Of a stretch of 37,998 nt of DNA, positions 1 to 8,817 are shown in pieces (the stretch's first letter is position 1; the number at the start of each line of letters is the position of its first letter). The DNA comes from a virus, in IMG/VR virus record IMGVR_UViG_3300046722_000274, positions 1 through 37,998 of that record; one strand, written 5' to 3'. Under the pieces are notes generated by a model. That model was not told the DNA's origin and did not search any database. It saw nothing but the letters and a program-made list of their open reading frames with translations. Position numbers and translations under genes: made by a program.

Positions 1-31
1 GTGGGCGCGGGCCCACCTCCCTACCCACAGA
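1..31. repeat. Near-identical window terminus (left copy)
   Basis: The first 31 bases match the last 31 bases (37968-37998) at 29 of 31 positions; the differences are at bases 12 and 16. The left copy can also fold as a small hairpin (GTGGGC, loop GCGG, GCCCAC, bases 1-16). It probably marks the closure point of a circular or circularly permuted assembly, because the genes on either side (major tail protein and tail chaperone) are normally adjacent. Confidence 0.6.
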
Positions 32-44
32 GGGAGCCACCACC

Positions 45-410
45 ATGGCCGCCACCAACAAGGCAACGCTCCGCAAGGCAGCCGAGTCGCCCGACCTCAC
101 CGGCGTGCTGGACCTGGACGCCAAGGGGCGGCCGTCGCTGGACGACGACCGTGAGCCCCTGTTCAAGCTCGGCGGCGTGATCTACACCGTGCCGAAGCGG
201 GTTACCCCCGGCGTGAGCCTGGAGTACCTGCGGCTGGCGGGCATCGCCGGGGAGCAGACAGCGGTGATCTGGGCCATGCAGCGGCTGATCAGCGCTGGCG
301 GCTACCAGGCGCTGGTGGCCGATTCGACTTTGGAACCGGCCGAGCTGGGCCAGCTCACCGCCGTGCTCATTGCCAAGGTGGTCGAAGGGTTCGCGCTCCC
401 AAAAGCCTGA
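45..410 (+). CDS. Tail assembly chaperone, short (unshifted) product
   Basis: This 121-residue protein is the short member of the tail assembly chaperone pair, equivalent by position to lambda gpG. It would bind the tape measure protein and recruit major tail protein during tail assembly. The call rests on its position directly before the tape measure gene, its size, and a clear -1 slippery site close to its stop codon. The ATG is preceded by AGGGAG at 31-36 with 8-base spacing. It has little sequence signature of its own, and the family is highly divergent. Confidence 0.88.
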   Translation: MAATNKATLRKAAESPDLTGVLDLDAKGRPSLDDDREPLFKLGGVIYTVPKRVTPGVSLEYLRLAGIAGEQTAVIWAMQRLISAGGYQALVADSTLEPAELGQLTAVLIAKVVEGFALPKA

Positions 411-712
411 CGGACACCACGTCCGAGCTCCAGTTCATCCTGCGGTACAGGGACGACGTCATGTCGGACCTGTCCGTGTTCCACCGGATCGACGACCCGT
501 CCACGCTCCCCTCGGAAAGGCTGCTCATGCTGGTCCGCAGGCTCGGCTTCTACGGCGGCGCGGTCACCACGCTGCTGCGGGCCACCGCGCCAGCCCCTGA
601 GCCGCCCGCAGACTACCCGGAACGCGAGTTCGAGCCCGATCGGTCGCCGCCGCTCAACGCCGCGTCCATGGCCGCCATGGGCGGCACTTACGGGGAGGTG
701 GCCGGTGGCTGA
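45..712 (+). CDS. Tail assembly chaperone, -1 frameshift fusion product
   Basis: A -1 slip at 398-404 joins codons 45-404 to the frame 404-712 and gives a product of about 222 residues (join 45..404, 404..712). The downstream frame is open from the slip to the stop at 710-712, has no convincing start or ribosome site of its own, and ends overlapping the tape measure GTG. This matches the G/GT arrangement of lambda and most siphoviruses, where the longer form bridges tape measure and tail tube. The downstream part encodes an acidic/proline-rich C-terminus. The frameshift is inferred from sequence, not measured. Confidence 0.85.
398..425 (+). other. Programmed -1 ribosomal frameshift signal
   Basis: The heptamer CCCAAAA (398-404) fits X XXY YYZ exactly in the reading frame (C CCA AAA). 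After a 6-base spacer comes a small perfect hairpin, CGGAC (411-415), loop 416-420, GTCCG (421-425). The zero-frame stop TGA is at 408-410. Slippery heptamer, spacer and stem together form a standard -1 frameshift element. Confidence 0.88.
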
Positions 713-3700
713 CGAAGACGGCTTCAGGGCGGGCAAGGCGTATCTGGACCTGGACGTGCGGGACCAGACGCCCGAGGGGCTGCGCCGGATCAAGGAACGG
801 GTTGAGCGCGGGGACCACATCTCGGTGCCCGTCAAGCTGGCAGACGTCGACAACCAGGCCAGCTTCGAGACCCGGTTGCTCGAAGCCGTCAAGTCGATCA
901 AGCCGCAGGTCACGGTCACGCTCGGCGACCCCGTCACGCCTGAGTGGAAGCGCAAGACCAAGGACGAGACCGAGAAGCAGCCGCCACTCAAGGTGCCGGT
1001 CACCGCGGTCAACCCGATCGATGCCGCTTGGCGCGCCAAGGTCAATGCGGCGATCAAGACGATCGCCTCGGACACGCTCCAGATCCCCGTGACGCCGGAC
1101 ACCGCCGAGCTGCGCGCCAGCACGCAGGCGGCTGTTGCCGAGCTGTCCAAGACGCTCAAGACCGAGATCCCCGCCGAGTTGGCCGATGCCGACAAGTTCA
1201 AGGCGGAAGCCGAGCTGCTGGCCAAGACGATCAGCGAGACCGTCAAGGCCAAGATCCCAGCGGAGATCGATCCGGACAAGGGCAAGAAGGAAGCCGAGCA
1301 GGCCGGGTCCGACATCGCCAAGTCGTTCACCGGCACGTTCGGCAACGGCATCGCGCCGATGCCCGCGTTGATCGGCGCGGCGATCCTGGCCGGAGCTCCG
1401 CTGATCGGTGGGGCCGTGCTCGGCATCGCAGGCGCGGGCATGGCCGGCGCCGCGGTCGCCATCGCCGCGGGCAGCCCCGACGTGATGTCCCGGTGGCAGG
1501 CGCTCGGCGACCAGATGTCCCGGTTCACCGAGGAACTGCGCCCACGGCTGACCGCGCCGATCGTCGACGCGCTGGACACCGTACGGGACCGCTTCAGCGT
1601 GCTATCGCCGCAGATCGGCAATGACCTGATCAGCGCCGAGGGGGCGATCAAGCCGCTGACCGATGGCGTGCTCGGGCTGGCGCAGAACGCCATGCCCGGG
1701 TTGTCGCTCGCGGTCGCTCGGCAGGGTCCGGTCATGGACGGTTTCAAGACCCTGCTGGAGCAGGCCGGCACGGCCGTCAGCGACACGTTTGAGAGCCTGA
1801 GCCTGCACAGCCAGGCATTCGGCACCGACACCGCCAGCCTCGGCGCGATCGTCCGATCGGCCATGTCCCTGATCACGCAGGTGGTCAACACCGCGGGCGA
1901 AGCGTGGGCTCGGAACTCGGGCCAGATCACCGGCGCGATCGGCCAGCTGATGTCCGGGCTCGGCGCGCTGGCCGGCAGCGCCATTCCCGCGCTGACCAGC
2001 GAACTGGCCAACGTGCTCTCGGTGTTGGGGTTCATGGCCAGCGTGGCTGGCGACGTCAGCCACGCGCTCGGCCCGCTGTCGGGCGACATCATGGCCGTGG
2101 CCATCTCCGCCAAGCTGCTCGGCGTCAACCTGACCAGCATCCCCAAGCAGCTCGGTGAGCTGCCCGGCAAACTCGCTGATGTGGCTGAGGGGGGTGGGAA
2201 GTTCGCCGGCGTGGCTGGTCTGCTCGGCGATGCGCTGCCCGTGGTGGGCGCCGGCCTTGGCGTGGTGGCCGCCGGCCTTGGCGCAGTGGCGATCGGCGCG
2301 AGCATGGCCGCCCAGCATGAGCAGGACCTGATCGACACCGGCACCAAGCTTGGACAGTCCATCGTGTCCGGCGGCACCGCGGCCAGCGACGCCGCCAAGA
2401 AACTGAACGACATGGAAGACAACGCCAATAAGCTGAAGGTGCAGATCCAGCAGCTCTCAACGCAGCAGGACACAGCCGCGCGTTCTGCATACACGATGAA
2501 CGGCGGATTCTCGGCGTCAGCCGCCCAGTCACAGCAATATCAGAGCCAGTTGCAAGATCTGAACCTACAGTTGAAGACGGCCACCGATGCCGAGAACAGC
2601 TACAAGGAACAGCTCGGCCCACTCGGCGTGGCGCAGGCACGGGCTGCTCAAGCGCAGAAAGACTATAACGACGCCATCAGCAAGTACGGCGCTGGATCAT
2701 CGGAAGCCGAGGCGGCGTCCCGAAAGCTGGCGTCAGCCAACGCCGAGGTGACCAGCCAGCAGCAGAACCTGAACAACGCCATGAGTCTCACCAAGGCGGC
2801 CATGGGCACGTTCGAGAAGCCGGCCATTCAGCTTCAGGCTGACTTGGCTAAGATCGGAGACGCCGCGTCTTCCGACAGCGATAAGATCAACGCGATGAAA
2901 GACGCGTTGATCAGGCTGTCCGGTGGCGCGATCCCCGTGGGCGACGCTATGGAAGCGATCGACAAGGCCATGGCCGGAATCAGCACACAAATGGCCCAAG
3001 GAATCAACCACGCGGACGGCTACGGAAAGGCGCTCCTCAACGCGGACGGCTCGGTGCGCACCGTGACCAAGAACGGCCAGAGCCTGCGTGACGTCATGAC
3101 TGACCTGCGCGGCAAGTTCGTTGACGCCGCCGCGGCTATCGTGGCCGAGGATGAGGCGCAGGGTAAGAGCGCCGACCAGGCCAAGGCGCACGCGCAGGCC
3201 GTGTTGCAGCAGCAGATTCCCGCTGTCGAAAAGCTCGGCGAGACGATGGGGCTGACCAAGGACCAGGTGGACGCGGCGTTGAAGTCCATGGGCGCGTGGC
3301 CCGCTGACCTGGTCACCGTGGTGGCCACGCCCGGCGCCGTTCAGGCCCAGCAGGCCATGGACATCCTGAAGGGCAAGGTGCTGGACGTTCCTAACGATCA
3401 CACCGTGCACACACAAGCGCTGACCGACGCCGCTATCCAACAGCTGCGTGACCTCGGACTGGTTGTCACCACGCTGCCGAACGGAACCGTGACGATCACC
3501 GGCAACACCGACTTGGCGCTGGCCGCGGCCAACAGCCTGATCCGGACGATCAACGGGATGCGCGCGGTGATCACCGTGGACGCGAAGGGCAACACCAGCT
3601 CGGTGCATGTGGTGGACTCCCGGTCGACGGCCAACGCCACGGGCAATCTGTACGTGCCGATGGCGGACGGCGGGTTCGCGGGGCCGCCGCTCACGCCGAT

Positions 3701-3971
3701 GTCGAACCAGGCGGCCACCGTGGTCGCCCCCAACACCTGGCGTATCTCCGGTGACCGCAAGGACGTGCCCGAGTTGTTCGCCCCTCTGGACGGCAGCGCC
3801 CGCTCGAAGTCGCTGATCTCGCAGGCCGCCGCGCACGAGGGGATCAGCGCCGCTGTGCCGGCGCAACGCTCGGTGACCATCAACCAGACTGTGATCACGT
3901 CCGACCCCCAACAAGCCGCCGACCGGGCGGCCGGCGCGGTGGCGTGGGCCATGAGCTCGGCGAGAGGGTGA
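705..3971 (+). CDS. Tail tape measure protein
   Basis: This 1088-residue protein is the largest of the tail module and sits directly after the chaperones, as expected for the tape measure that sets tail length and is ejected on infection. By the usual rule of about 0.15 nm per residue the tail would be about 160 nm. The N-terminal third is Lys/Glu/Ala-rich and helical; hydrophobic Gly/Ala segments lie near residues 220-260 and 500-540; coiled-coil-like stretches follow at about 560-700. The C-terminus has the NTWRISGDRKDVPELFAPL-type segment common in actinophage tape measures. GTG start, preceded by GGGGAGG and overlapping the chaperone stop. Confidence 0.93.
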   Translation: MADEDGFRAGKAYLDLDVRDQTPEGLRRIKERVERGDHISVPVKLADVDNQASFETRLLEAVKSIKPQVTVTLGDPVTPEWKRKTKDETEKQPPLKVPVTAVNPIDAAWRAKVNAAIKTIASDTLQIPVTPDTAELRASTQAAVAELSKTLKTEIPAELADADKFKAEAELLAKTISETVKAKIPAEIDPDKGKKEAEQAGSDIAKSFTGTFGNGIAPMPALIGAAILAGAPLIGGAVLGIAGAGMAGAAVAIAAGSPDVMSRWQALGDQMSRFTEELRPRLTAPIVDALDTVRDRFSVLSPQIGNDLISAEGAIKPLTDGVLGLAQNAMPGLSLAVARQGPVMDGFKTLLEQAGTAVSDTFESLSLHSQAFGTDTASLGAIVRSAMSLITQVVNTAGEAWARNSGQITGAIGQLMSGLGALAGSAIPALTSELANVLSVLGFMASVAGDVSHALGPLSGDIMAVAISAKLLGVNLTSIPKQLGELPGKLADVAEGGGKFAGVAGLLGDALPVVGAGLGVVAAGLGAVAIGASMAAQHEQDLIDTGTKLGQSIVSGGTAASDAAKKLNDMEDNANKLKVQIQQLSTQQDTAARSAYTMNGGFSASAAQSQQYQSQLQDLNLQLKTATDAENSYKEQLGPLGVAQARAAQAQKDYNDAISKYGAGSSEAEAASRKLASANAEVTSQQQNLNNAMSLTKAAMGTFEKPAIQLQADLAKIGDAASSDSDKINAMKDALIRLSGGAIPVGDAMEAIDKAMAGISTQMAQGINHADGYGKALLNADGSVRTVTKNGQSLRDVMTDLRGKFVDAAAAIVAEDEAQGKSADQAKAHAQAVLQQQIPAVEKLGETMGLTKDQVDAALKSMGAWPADLVTVVATPGAVQAQQAMDILKGKVLDVPNDHTVHTQALTDAAIQQLRDLGLVVTTLPNGTVTITGNTDLALAAANSLIRTINGMRAVITVDAKGNTSSVHVVDSRSTANATGNLYVPMADGGFAGPPLTPMSNQAATVVAPNTWRISGDRKDVPELFAPLDGSARSKSLISQAAAHEGISAAVPAQRSVTINQTVITSDPQQAADRAAGAVAWAMSSARG

Positions 3972-3978
3972 GGCGCAC

Positions 3979-4887
3979 ATGGTGACCGTGCTCGCGACGC
4001 CGACGTGGCAGTTGAACACGCAACAGTTCAACGTGCTGGATAACAATGGGGTCACGTGGGGTATCTCGTCCACCACAGGCTGGTACGACGGTGCGCCGGT
4101 GCGCACCCGCACCACGCCGCGCAGCCAGGCGGACGGCGACTATCGCTCGCGCTCCCGGTTCGGTGGCCGGACGCTTCAGCTCAACGGGTGGGCCAAGGCG
4201 CCCAACGGCGCGCTGGCCGAGGCGGCACGATGGGCCCTGCTCGCCCTTCTCGGCAACGATCAGGTGCCGCTGATCTGGATCAGCGACTACACCGCCCGCT
4301 ACGCGTTGGTGGAAGTGTCTGATTCCTCGCGCATCCCGCCGGCGGCCAACGGCGCCGAGTTCGACTTCCAGCTGGTGCTGTTCCAAAACGACCCGCGACG
4401 GTTCTGGTATGTGGCTGGCAGCGGCCTGGACACCCGCTCATTCGGCCCGGTGGCCGCGCCTGGCGTGTCTGGTGGCCTGGACTGGTCGACTGGCGGCGGC
4501 TTGGACTGGAGCACCGGCGGCGGCCTGAACTGGGGCACCACGGCGTCCACGGGCCAGGTGGCCATCACCAACCCCGGCACCGCGCTGGCGTGGCCCACAC
4601 TCACGCTCAACGCCGCCGGTGGCACGCTGACGAACCCCACCATCACCGACACGGTGACGGGCTACCGCCTCGGCTACACCGGCGCGACGATGTCCGGCAC
4701 CGATCAACTGATCCTGAACAGCCTGAACAAGACGGTCCTGCGCAACGGCGGCGACCGCAGCCGCGAGCTCACCATCCGGCAATGGGAGGCCATCGCGCCC
4801 GGCGCCACCGTCACCTACGCCCTGACCACCACAAACCCTTCGGACACGGGAACCCTGACCGTGTCGCTGACCCCTTCGGATCGGTGA
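3979..4887 (+). CDS. Distal tail (Dit-like) protein
   Basis: A 302-residue structural protein directly after the tape measure, the usual place of the siphovirus distal tail protein that forms the hub joining tail tube and tip. The N-terminal 130 residues (tail-protein fold with SRFGGRTLQLNGW-type strands) fit the Dit/SPP1 gp19.1 family; the C-terminal half (from about residue 185) resembles a beta-sandwich extension. Between them, residues 165-188 hold three tandem octapeptides, two GGLDWSTG and one GGLNWGTT. The ATG lies 7 bases after the tape measure stop, with a GAGGGTGAGG ribosome site. Confidence 0.82.
   Translation: MVTVLATPTWQLNTQQFNVLDNNGVTWGISSTTGWYDGAPVRTRTTPRSQADGDYRSRSRFGGRTLQLNGWAKAPNGALAEAARWALLALLGNDQVPLIWISDYTARYALVEVSDSSRIPPAANGAEFDFQLVLFQNDPRRFWYVAGSGLDTRSFGPVAAPGVSGGLDWSTGGGLDWSTGGGLNWGTTASTGQVAITNPGTALAWPTLTLNAAGGTLTNPTITDTVTGYRLGYTGATMSGTDQLILNSLNKTVLRNGGDRSRELTIRQWEAIAPGATVTYALTTTNPSDTGTLTVSLTPSDR
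4471..4542 (+). repeat. Three in-frame 24-bp repeats in the distal tail gene
   Basis: Units at 4471-4494, 4495-4518 and 4519-4542 encode GGLDWSTG, GGLDWSTG and GGLNWGTT. The copies differ mainly at wobble positions, so the peptide is conserved more than the DNA. They form a Gly/Trp linker between the two halves of the protein. Confidence 0.85.
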
Positions 4888-4890
4888 ACC

Positions 4891-5973
4891 ATGGCCACTC
4901 CCGTCACTGTCACAGCCACCGTGGGCGGCGCCTGGTCGCTCCAGTCCACCAACTCGGCGTTGCATGGCCGCCTGCACGACGGCGCGACCCTCATTCAGAC
5001 CGCGTCCATGTCGACGTGGCGCGATGGCGTGTTCGCCGCGATCGGCACCGAGTTTCAGCTCTCCGCGCTCGGCTCCCCCAATCAGACCGTGAACGTGGCC
5101 GCCGGCGGCGGGCTGGTCACCCGCACCGGCCAGGGCCCCTATGAGCTGTACTGCACGGCCACGCAGAACGTGCCGTTGGACGCCGCCCACGCCACCCTCG
5201 CCCGCATCGACGTGGTGTACGCCCGGGCCGTTGACACGGTGTTCGCCGAGGGGGCGACCACGCTCCAGTTCGGCATCGTCACGGGCACGCCATCCGGCAG
5301 CCCCGTGGTGCCGGCGCTGCCCGCGGGCGCGTATCTGAAGCTCGGTGAGATCGCCGTGCCGAGCCTGGCCACCCGGCCGTCCAACCAGGTGCAGGCCGGC
5401 GACATCACCGACCGGCGCCGCGCCGCTGGGCATTTCGACGGCATTCGGTCACTGCTGGCCGGCGACGCCGCCGCCGACGCGGGTCTTCGTGTCGGCGAAC
5501 TGCGAGACTCCACGCTGATCACCGGCGGCACTGGAATCGAGCGTTGGGACGGTTCCGGTTGGGCGCCGCTGGCGTCCACCGCTCCGTGGATCTCCTACAC
5601 CCCCACCATGTCCGGGCTGCTCAATAACGCCGGCACGTTCACAGCCCGGTACCGGCGGATGGGCAAGTCAGTGTGGCTCAACGTCAAGTTCGTGCCAGCC
5701 GCCACCGCCAACCTGGGCACGGGCGTGCCCTTGGTCGCTCTGCCCATCCAGGCCAGCGGGTCAGCCGCCGGCCTGGTGTCCGGAACCGGCCGCATCCTGG
5801 ACGGCTCGGGCAACAATCGCCCCGTGTGGGTGATCGTCAACCCGAGCGACACGGGGATGCAGGTCTTCGGTCTGAACAGCTCGCTGGTGTGGGTCAGCCC
5901 CGGCAACGCCGGTTACACGTGGAGCAACAGCTCCGAACTGGAGATCACCTTCGGCCCGTACGAGTGTGTCTGA
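4891..5973 (+). CDS. Minor tail protein, putative tail-tip/receptor-binding component
   Basis: A 360-residue Gly/Ala/Thr-rich protein made mostly of predicted beta strands. The N-terminal part (about 1-170) resembles actinophage minor tail proteins; a short linker (about 185-225) precedes a C-terminal domain (about 230-360) starting ISYTPTMSGLLNNAGTFTARY, a type often found as an exchangeable tip domain. Its place between Dit and a tail hub-like gene supports a tail-tip role. The start is 3 bases after the preceding stop. Receptor binding is inferred from position and composition only. Confidence 0.72.
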   Translation: MATPVTVTATVGGAWSLQSTNSALHGRLHDGATLIQTASMSTWRDGVFAAIGTEFQLSALGSPNQTVNVAAGGGLVTRTGQGPYELYCTATQNVPLDAAHATLARIDVVYARAVDTVFAEGATTLQFGIVTGTPSGSPVVPALPAGAYLKLGEIAVPSLATRPSNQVQAGDITDRRRAAGHFDGIRSLLAGDAAADAGLRVGELRDSTLITGGTGIERWDGSGWAPLASTAPWISYTPTMSGLLNNAGTFTARYRRMGKSVWLNVKFVPAATANLGTGVPLVALPIQASGSAAGLVSGTGRILDGSGNNRPVWVIVNPSDTGMQVFGLNSSLVWVSPGNAGYTWSNSSELEITFGPYECV

Positions 5974-7199
5974 TGACCACGGGCGCTGTTCGCTCGCTAG
6001 ACGTGCTGCCGCTGACGCCGAATCCGGCGGATGACAACAGCTGGTACAGCCTGGTCTACGAGAACAAGACCGGAGCTGTGGTGGACGAGTTGCCGCTGAT
6101 CGGCGTGCCGCAGTGGCAGAACCTGGTGAACACGCCGAACTGCTCAGGCAGCGTCGTCACGCCGGTGGGCGACGGCGTCACCGCACTGCCCGAGCAGTAC
6201 AAGGACGCCCTCTCGGCGGACAAGCTGCGCACGTACTTCGAAGTCGGCGCGGGCCGGTTCGGCGTGGCCGTCTGCTACGGCACCCGGCTGCCCTCCGACT
6301 GGATTGGGCAGGCAGGCCCGGCGTGGGTGTGCACGCCGAGCGACGACACCGCCACCAGCGGCGTGCCGAGCGTCGTCATCGGCTTCTCAGGGTTCTGGTC
6401 GCTGCTCATGGCCCGGCTGATGGCCCCGGCCAGCTGGACCAACGCCTCAGGGATCAGCGCGGTCGCCGCGTACGGGCCGCTGACCCTGCGAGACATCGCC
6501 CGGTCGATGCTGACCGACGCGCTCACCCGCGGGACGCTGCCGCTGGACGTGCCGGCCGCCGCGGGGGACTCGGGAACCAACGTCCGCAACTACCCCGTGT
6601 CGGATCTCGCCTATCTCGGCCAGCGGCTTCAAGAGCTGACCCAGGTGCAGAACGGCCCGGACATCTGCTTCCAGCCCTACTTCAGCGCGCCGGGCGTGAT
6701 CCGTCATCAGGCCCTGATCGGCAACCCGTACCTGACGAACGCCTCGCAGCCGGTGGTGTTCGACTACGGGACCAATCTGATCTCGGTCATCCCGCCGGCC
6801 AGCGCGTCCGGCATGGCCACGCGCACCTACGCCAAGGGCTCTGGCACCGACGCGGGGTCCCTGGTGTGGGGATACAGCGCGGACGCCACGTTGGAGAACA
6901 ACGGCTGGCCGGTGCTGGAAGGCGTGGACAGCGGCCACACCACCGTGACCACGCAGACCGAGATCAACGGATGGGCCAACGCCGACCAGGCGCAGAACGG
7001 CCGAGTGGTCAAGGCCTGGTCGGCTCGCGTCCGGCTAGACGGCGCGGCCCCGGCTGGCGGCTACGCTCCAGGACAGGCCGTGGCCTATAACATGCAGGGG
7101 CACTTCTGGATCCCCGATGGGCTGTACACCCAGCGCCTGCTCGGCATCGCCAACGGCCCAGACGACAGCAGCTTGGCCCACATCCTTGACGCGTCGTGA
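5973..7199 (+). CDS. Minor tail protein (Gp37-like tail hub candidate)
   Basis: A 408-residue protein that resembles the tail proteins of actinophages related to Rhodococcus phage ReqiPepy6 Gp37, probably a tail-base or hub protein. Features include an N-terminal VLPLTPNPADDNSWYSLVYE segment and a C-terminal segment ending DSSLAHILDAS. The ATG at 5973 overlaps the previous stop by one base (TGATG). The frame is open 300 bases further upstream, but that part lies inside the preceding gene, so translational coupling at 5973 is preferred. Confidence 0.75.
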   Translation: MTTGAVRSLDVLPLTPNPADDNSWYSLVYENKTGAVVDELPLIGVPQWQNLVNTPNCSGSVVTPVGDGVTALPEQYKDALSADKLRTYFEVGAGRFGVAVCYGTRLPSDWIGQAGPAWVCTPSDDTATSGVPSVVIGFSGFWSLLMARLMAPASWTNASGISAVAAYGPLTLRDIARSMLTDALTRGTLPLDVPAAAGDSGTNVRNYPVSDLAYLGQRLQELTQVQNGPDICFQPYFSAPGVIRHQALIGNPYLTNASQPVVFDYGTNLISVIPPASASGMATRTYAKGSGTDAGSLVWGYSADATLENNGWPVLEGVDSGHTTVTTQTEINGWANADQAQNGRVVKAWSARVRLDGAAPAGGYAPGQAVAYNMQGHFWIPDGLYTQRLLGIANGPDDSSLAHILDAS

Positions 7200-7208
7200 G
7201 GCGGACAG

Positions 7209-8003
7209 ATGGTAGCGAACCGTGCCACATCGGTAGCCCAAGGGGCGGGCGGCCAAGACCCGGTCACGTGGATGGCCGCCGAGCTGGCCGATGTCAAACG
7301 GCAGCTGGCCGAGCTGCGCCGACTGACTCCCACCTCGCTGTCCGTCACCGCGCCCGGTTCGGTGACCGCTGATGTCGCCTCCTACGCGGATGCGGTGCTG
7401 AAGTGGCCGAACGGCGCGCCGTTCGTCTGGTACGTGATCAACCAGAACGGCAACCGGATCTTCCAGACCTTCCCCGTCACCTACGCGGACGCGCCCACAA
7501 ACCACGTGGTGGCCACCGCGGCTTGGGGGCTGTACAACGCCACCGACAACGCGAACAACGAAGTCAGCCCGGACGCGCTGGCGGGCTGGGGTCTGGCCAA
7601 GCCGTATCTGGCGCTGCCGATGTATCCCCAGTTCGTTCCGGTAGTCCCGGGCACCGCGAGCAACGGCGCGTATCTCGGCTACTACTCGATCAACACGGCG
7701 GCTAGCGGCATGGCGCAGGGCAACGTGCTATGGCACGGGCGCATCGCGATGGTCACCCACCCGAAGCTCTACCTGAACTTCCTCGGCGGCGCCGCGTCCG
7801 GTGCGGTGGTGCCCACCTACACGCTGTGGGTCAACCTGGTCCAGGTGGACAGCTGGACGCCGAGCTTCGGCACCAGCACCAGGATTGTGGACCTGACCGC
7901 GGTCAAGCACTTCACGGATGTGCCGGTGGACATCAAGGTGAACTGGACGAACACCGGCCAGATCGCGGCGCAGGTCGACAACTGCTACCTGCGGCAGTCC
8001 TGA
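7209..8003 (+). CDS. Minor tail protein, last gene of the tail operon
   Basis: A 264-residue protein with a short N-terminal helix (about residues 15-40, AAELADVKRQLAELRRL) followed by a beta-rich domain with many aromatic residues. An N-terminal trimerisation helix before a beta-rich head is common in small tail fibre or tip proteins. It is the last gene before a strong terminator, so it closes the tail module. No enzymatic motif is visible. A tail-tip or receptor-binding role is inferred from position. Confidence 0.65.
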   Translation: MVANRATSVAQGAGGQDPVTWMAAELADVKRQLAELRRLTPTSLSVTAPGSVTADVASYADAVLKWPNGAPFVWYVINQNGNRIFQTFPVTYADAPTNHVVATAAWGLYNATDNANNEVSPDALAGWGLAKPYLALPMYPQFVPVVPGTASNGAYLGYYSINTAASGMAQGNVLWHGRIAMVTHPKLYLNFLGGAASGAVVPTYTLWVNLVQVDSWTPSFGTSTRIVDLTAVKHFTDVPVDIKVNWTNTGQIAAQVDNCYLRQS

Positions 8004-8008
8004 CACAG

Positions 8009-8043
8009 CGAACAGCCCCCGGCCACGGACCGGGGGCTGTTCG
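8009..8043. terminator. Bidirectional intrinsic-type hairpin between convergent operons
   Basis: A perfect 14-bp stem (8009-8022 with 8030-8043) and 7-base loop lie between the + strand tail operon stop (8003) and the - strand gene ending at 8055. There is no long T tract, which is usual for terminators in GC-rich actinobacteria. It would stop transcription from both sides. Confidence 0.88.
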
Positions 8044-8054
8044 GTGATCGGGCG

Positions 8055-8471
8055 TCAGTTGCCGGGGTCCGGCGTGACCGGCCCCACCTGGCTGCCGTCG
8101 TTGTAATCCACGCCCGGTTCAGCCGGCGCGCCAGCGCTCGGTGGCGGGGGCAGCCGGCGGCCGGTGTCATCGACAGTGGGACCAGCGGGCGGGTTCGTCA
8201 CGGTCGTCTCCTCAGTGGCGGTCGGCTCGGCGACCACCGCACGCGGCGCGGCGACCGGGGCTGTGGTGGTCGCTGCCGGCGTCGTGGTGATGGCCGGCGT
8301 GGTGGTCGGGGCCAGCGTCTGCACGACGGCCACGGGTGCGGTGGCCGGCTGCGCGGGGTCGTTCTGCGTGGCGATGGCGTGGCCGATCGCGAGTCCGCTT
8401 GCGGTCAGCACGCCGGCCACGGCCAGCAGGGCCAGCGCGCAACTGCGGCCGGCGGGGTGGCGCTCGATCAT
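8055..8471 (-). CDS. Single-pass membrane protein with Thr/Pro/Ala-rich exterior
   Basis: A 138-residue protein with a basic N-terminus, a hydrophobic segment at about residues 12-34 (signal anchor or uncleaved signal) and a long, low-complexity Ala/Thr/Pro-rich tail likely to be disordered outside the membrane. It is the last of four overlapping - strand genes: its ATG overlaps the preceding stop by 4 bases (ATGA). No family was recognised. Possible roles include superinfection exclusion or modification of the host surface, but nothing in the sequence proves either. Confidence 0.75.
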   Translation of the reverse strand: MIERHPAGRSCALALLAVAGVLTASGLAIGHAIATQNDPAQPATAPVAVVQTLAPTTTPAITTTPAATTTAPVAAPRAVVAEPTATEETTVTNPPAGPTVDDTGRRLPPPPSAGAPAEPGVDYNDGSQVGPVTPDPGN

Positions 8472-8623
8472 TTCGTCTCTCCAGACGGGGGACAGGTGTA
8501 CTCGGCGGTGGACCAGCAGCGGTTCACCGGGGCCGGCGCGACAGCGGCGCCCACCACGGCGGCGCTGCCGAGCAGCAGAACGGCCAGCGCGGTGGCGACC
8601 ACCGCGAAACGCTTCTCGGTCAC
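8468..8623 (-). CDS. Small membrane or secreted protein, 51 residues
   Basis: The GTG at 8623 overlaps the upstream stop by 4 bases (GTGA) and gives VTEKRF followed by a hydrophobic segment at about residues 7-29, then a short tail with two cysteines (NRCWSTAEYTC). The frame is open further upstream, but that part lies inside the upstream gene and reads as a shadow. The two cysteines after the hydrophobic segment could form a disulfide if exported. Function unknown; it is coupled to two other small membrane proteins. Confidence 0.68.
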   Translation of the reverse strand: MTEKRFAVVATALAVLLLGSAAVVGAAVAPAPVNRCWSTAEYTCPPSGETK

Positions 8624-8817
8624 GGGGTCGCTCCGATCGTGTGGCTGTAGGACGTCGACGGTAGCGGTTCGGTTGCCGGCGCGTGGTAGCGGAAGATGCC
8701 GATCACAACGCCGACCAGCATCGACATCACGATCAGGGTGAAGACGACGAACGAGAACCACGGGTGCGGGGCGGTCCGCCACGGGACCGCCCGGTACACC
8801 CTGCGGGAACTGGTCAT
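8620..8817 (-). CDS. Small single-pass membrane protein, 65 residues
   Basis: A basic N-terminus (MTSSRRVYRAVPWR) is followed by one clear transmembrane segment (about residues 21-43) and a short polar tail. Start and stop overlap the neighbouring genes by 4 bases each, so it is translated as part of the 8990-8055 operon. No family recognised. Confidence 0.7.
   Translation of the reverse strand: MTSSRRVYRAVPWRTAPHPWFSFVVFTLIVMSMLVGVVIGIFRYHAPATEPLPSTSYSHTIGATP

Noticed and set aside
302-2494. Long open frame (730 codons) on the - strand opposite the chaperones and tape measure
   Set aside because: GC-rich antisense shadow; no ribosome site, Ser/Ala/Pro-rich composition without a domain, and the + strand tape measure fully explains the region.
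4438-5433. - strand frame opposite the distal and minor tail genes
   Set aside because: Gly/Arg/His-rich shadow with no start signal and no recognisable domain.
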